NCBI RefSeq assembly: GCF_018371055.1
Contig: NZ_JAGYZD010000006.1
Location: 1 to 23,526, forward strand
Direction of reading: 5' to 3'
Length of the DNA: 23,526 nucleotides
Source of the DNA: Finegoldia magna
Lineage (GTDB): Bacteria; Bacillota; Clostridia; Tissierellales; Peptoniphilaceae
Shown here: in pieces, positions 23,395 to 23,526 of the stretch
Position numbering within the stretch: the first letter of the stretch is position 1
Layout of the letters: every line of letters begins with the position of its first letter
Program-made: the position numbers and the translations under genes
The notes under the pieces: generated by a model
The model's input: only the letters and a program-made list of their open reading frames with translations
Databases searched by the model: none
What the model was told of the DNA's origin: nothing

Positions 23395-23526
23395 CTTGGT
23401 ATGTAAAAGGAGTCATTTCCTTTTATGCAATACAGAAAGTCGCCGATGGCCGGGTGTGCGACGTGTCTAAATTCCCGGTGAGAAAACAATCGCTTTTTGG
23501 CAGCGATGTCCAAGTAGCCAAATATT
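23395..23526 (+). ncRNA. Candidate structured RNA with a pseudoknot (truncated by window end)
   Basis: Directly after a perfect promoter comes GC-rich sequence unlike its surroundings, with nested complementarity. GTAT/ATAC plus TAAAAGGA/TCCTTTTA form a hairpin (23399-23433). GTCGC (23439-23443) pairs with GCGAC (23458-23462). CCGGG inside that loop (23450-23454) pairs with CCCGG (23474-23478), giving an H-type pseudoknot. ATCGCT (23489-23494) pairs with AGCGAT (23502-23507). CTTGG (23395-23399) pairs with CCAAG (23510-23514) as a possible closing stem. I do not recognise a known riboswitch core. It may be a riboswitch, a ribosomal-protein leader or a small RNA. Confidence 0.5.

Noticed and set aside
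1..23526. tRNA, rRNA, tmRNA or RNase P genes
   Set aside because: No cloverleaf, tmRNA start or conserved rRNA/RNase P segment was seen on either strand by reading.

Overview
The window is AT-rich and laid out like a low-G+C Gram-positive (Firmicutes) chromosome. It has strong GGAGG-type ribosome-binding sites, TGnTATAAT promoters, short intergenic gaps, a CWB2 cell-wall-anchored surface protein and a YqeC-type selenium accessory gene. I lean towards an anaerobic coccus of the Finegoldia/Peptoniphilaceae type. That is an impression from protein style; no rRNA or other marker is present to prove it.

Layout. (1) 1-2475: an ABC transporter ATPase and its overlapping multi-spanning permease, with their own promoter and terminator. 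(2) 2585-10946: a complete subtype I-B CRISPR-Cas operon of the Cst1/Cst2/Cas5t flavour, in the order cas6-cas8b-cas7-cas5-cas3-cas4-cas1-cas2. It is driven by a clear promoter, with genes overlapping or a few bases apart. Inside cas8b a strong in-frame ribosome-binding site and ATG (4553) very probably start a separately translated small subunit, Cas11b. (3) 10947-11125: the leader, with its own promoter, inverted repeats and a 12-bp palindrome across the leader/first-repeat junction. (4) 11126-17148: one array of 92 repeats and 91 spacers by hand count. Repeats are uniform for the first 79 units and increasingly mutated at the far end. (5) 17271-19082: a secreted protein with three CWB2 repeats and a transglutaminase-like domain. 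(6) 19086-19690: a decayed IS256-family remnant. (7) 19713-21249: two small minus-strand unknowns divergent from a small plus-strand cluster with an HD hydrolase of the SpoT type. (8) 21325-22252: a minus-strand two-TM helical-repeat protein and a small basic protein. (9) 22362-23363: yqeC and a cupin gene. (10) 23364-23526: a consensus promoter followed by a GC-rich, pseudoknot-capable RNA cut by the window edge.

How it works together. Cas6 should cut the array transcript within each repeat. Cas8b, Cas11b, Cas7 and Cas5 would form Cascade around the crRNA, and Cas3 would degrade the target. Cas4-Cas1-Cas2 would add new spacers at the leader end. Every interference and adaptation component is intact, and the long array with identical leader-proximal repeats suggests it has been active. 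Many spacers read as open coding sequence, and a few resemble phage proteins (GH25 endolysin, RecT, HNH).

I see no wholly new defence system. The most unusual points are the internal Cas11b start, a charged helical insertion in Cas5, the junction palindrome, the ordered repeat variants at the array tail and the unidentified structured RNA at the right edge.
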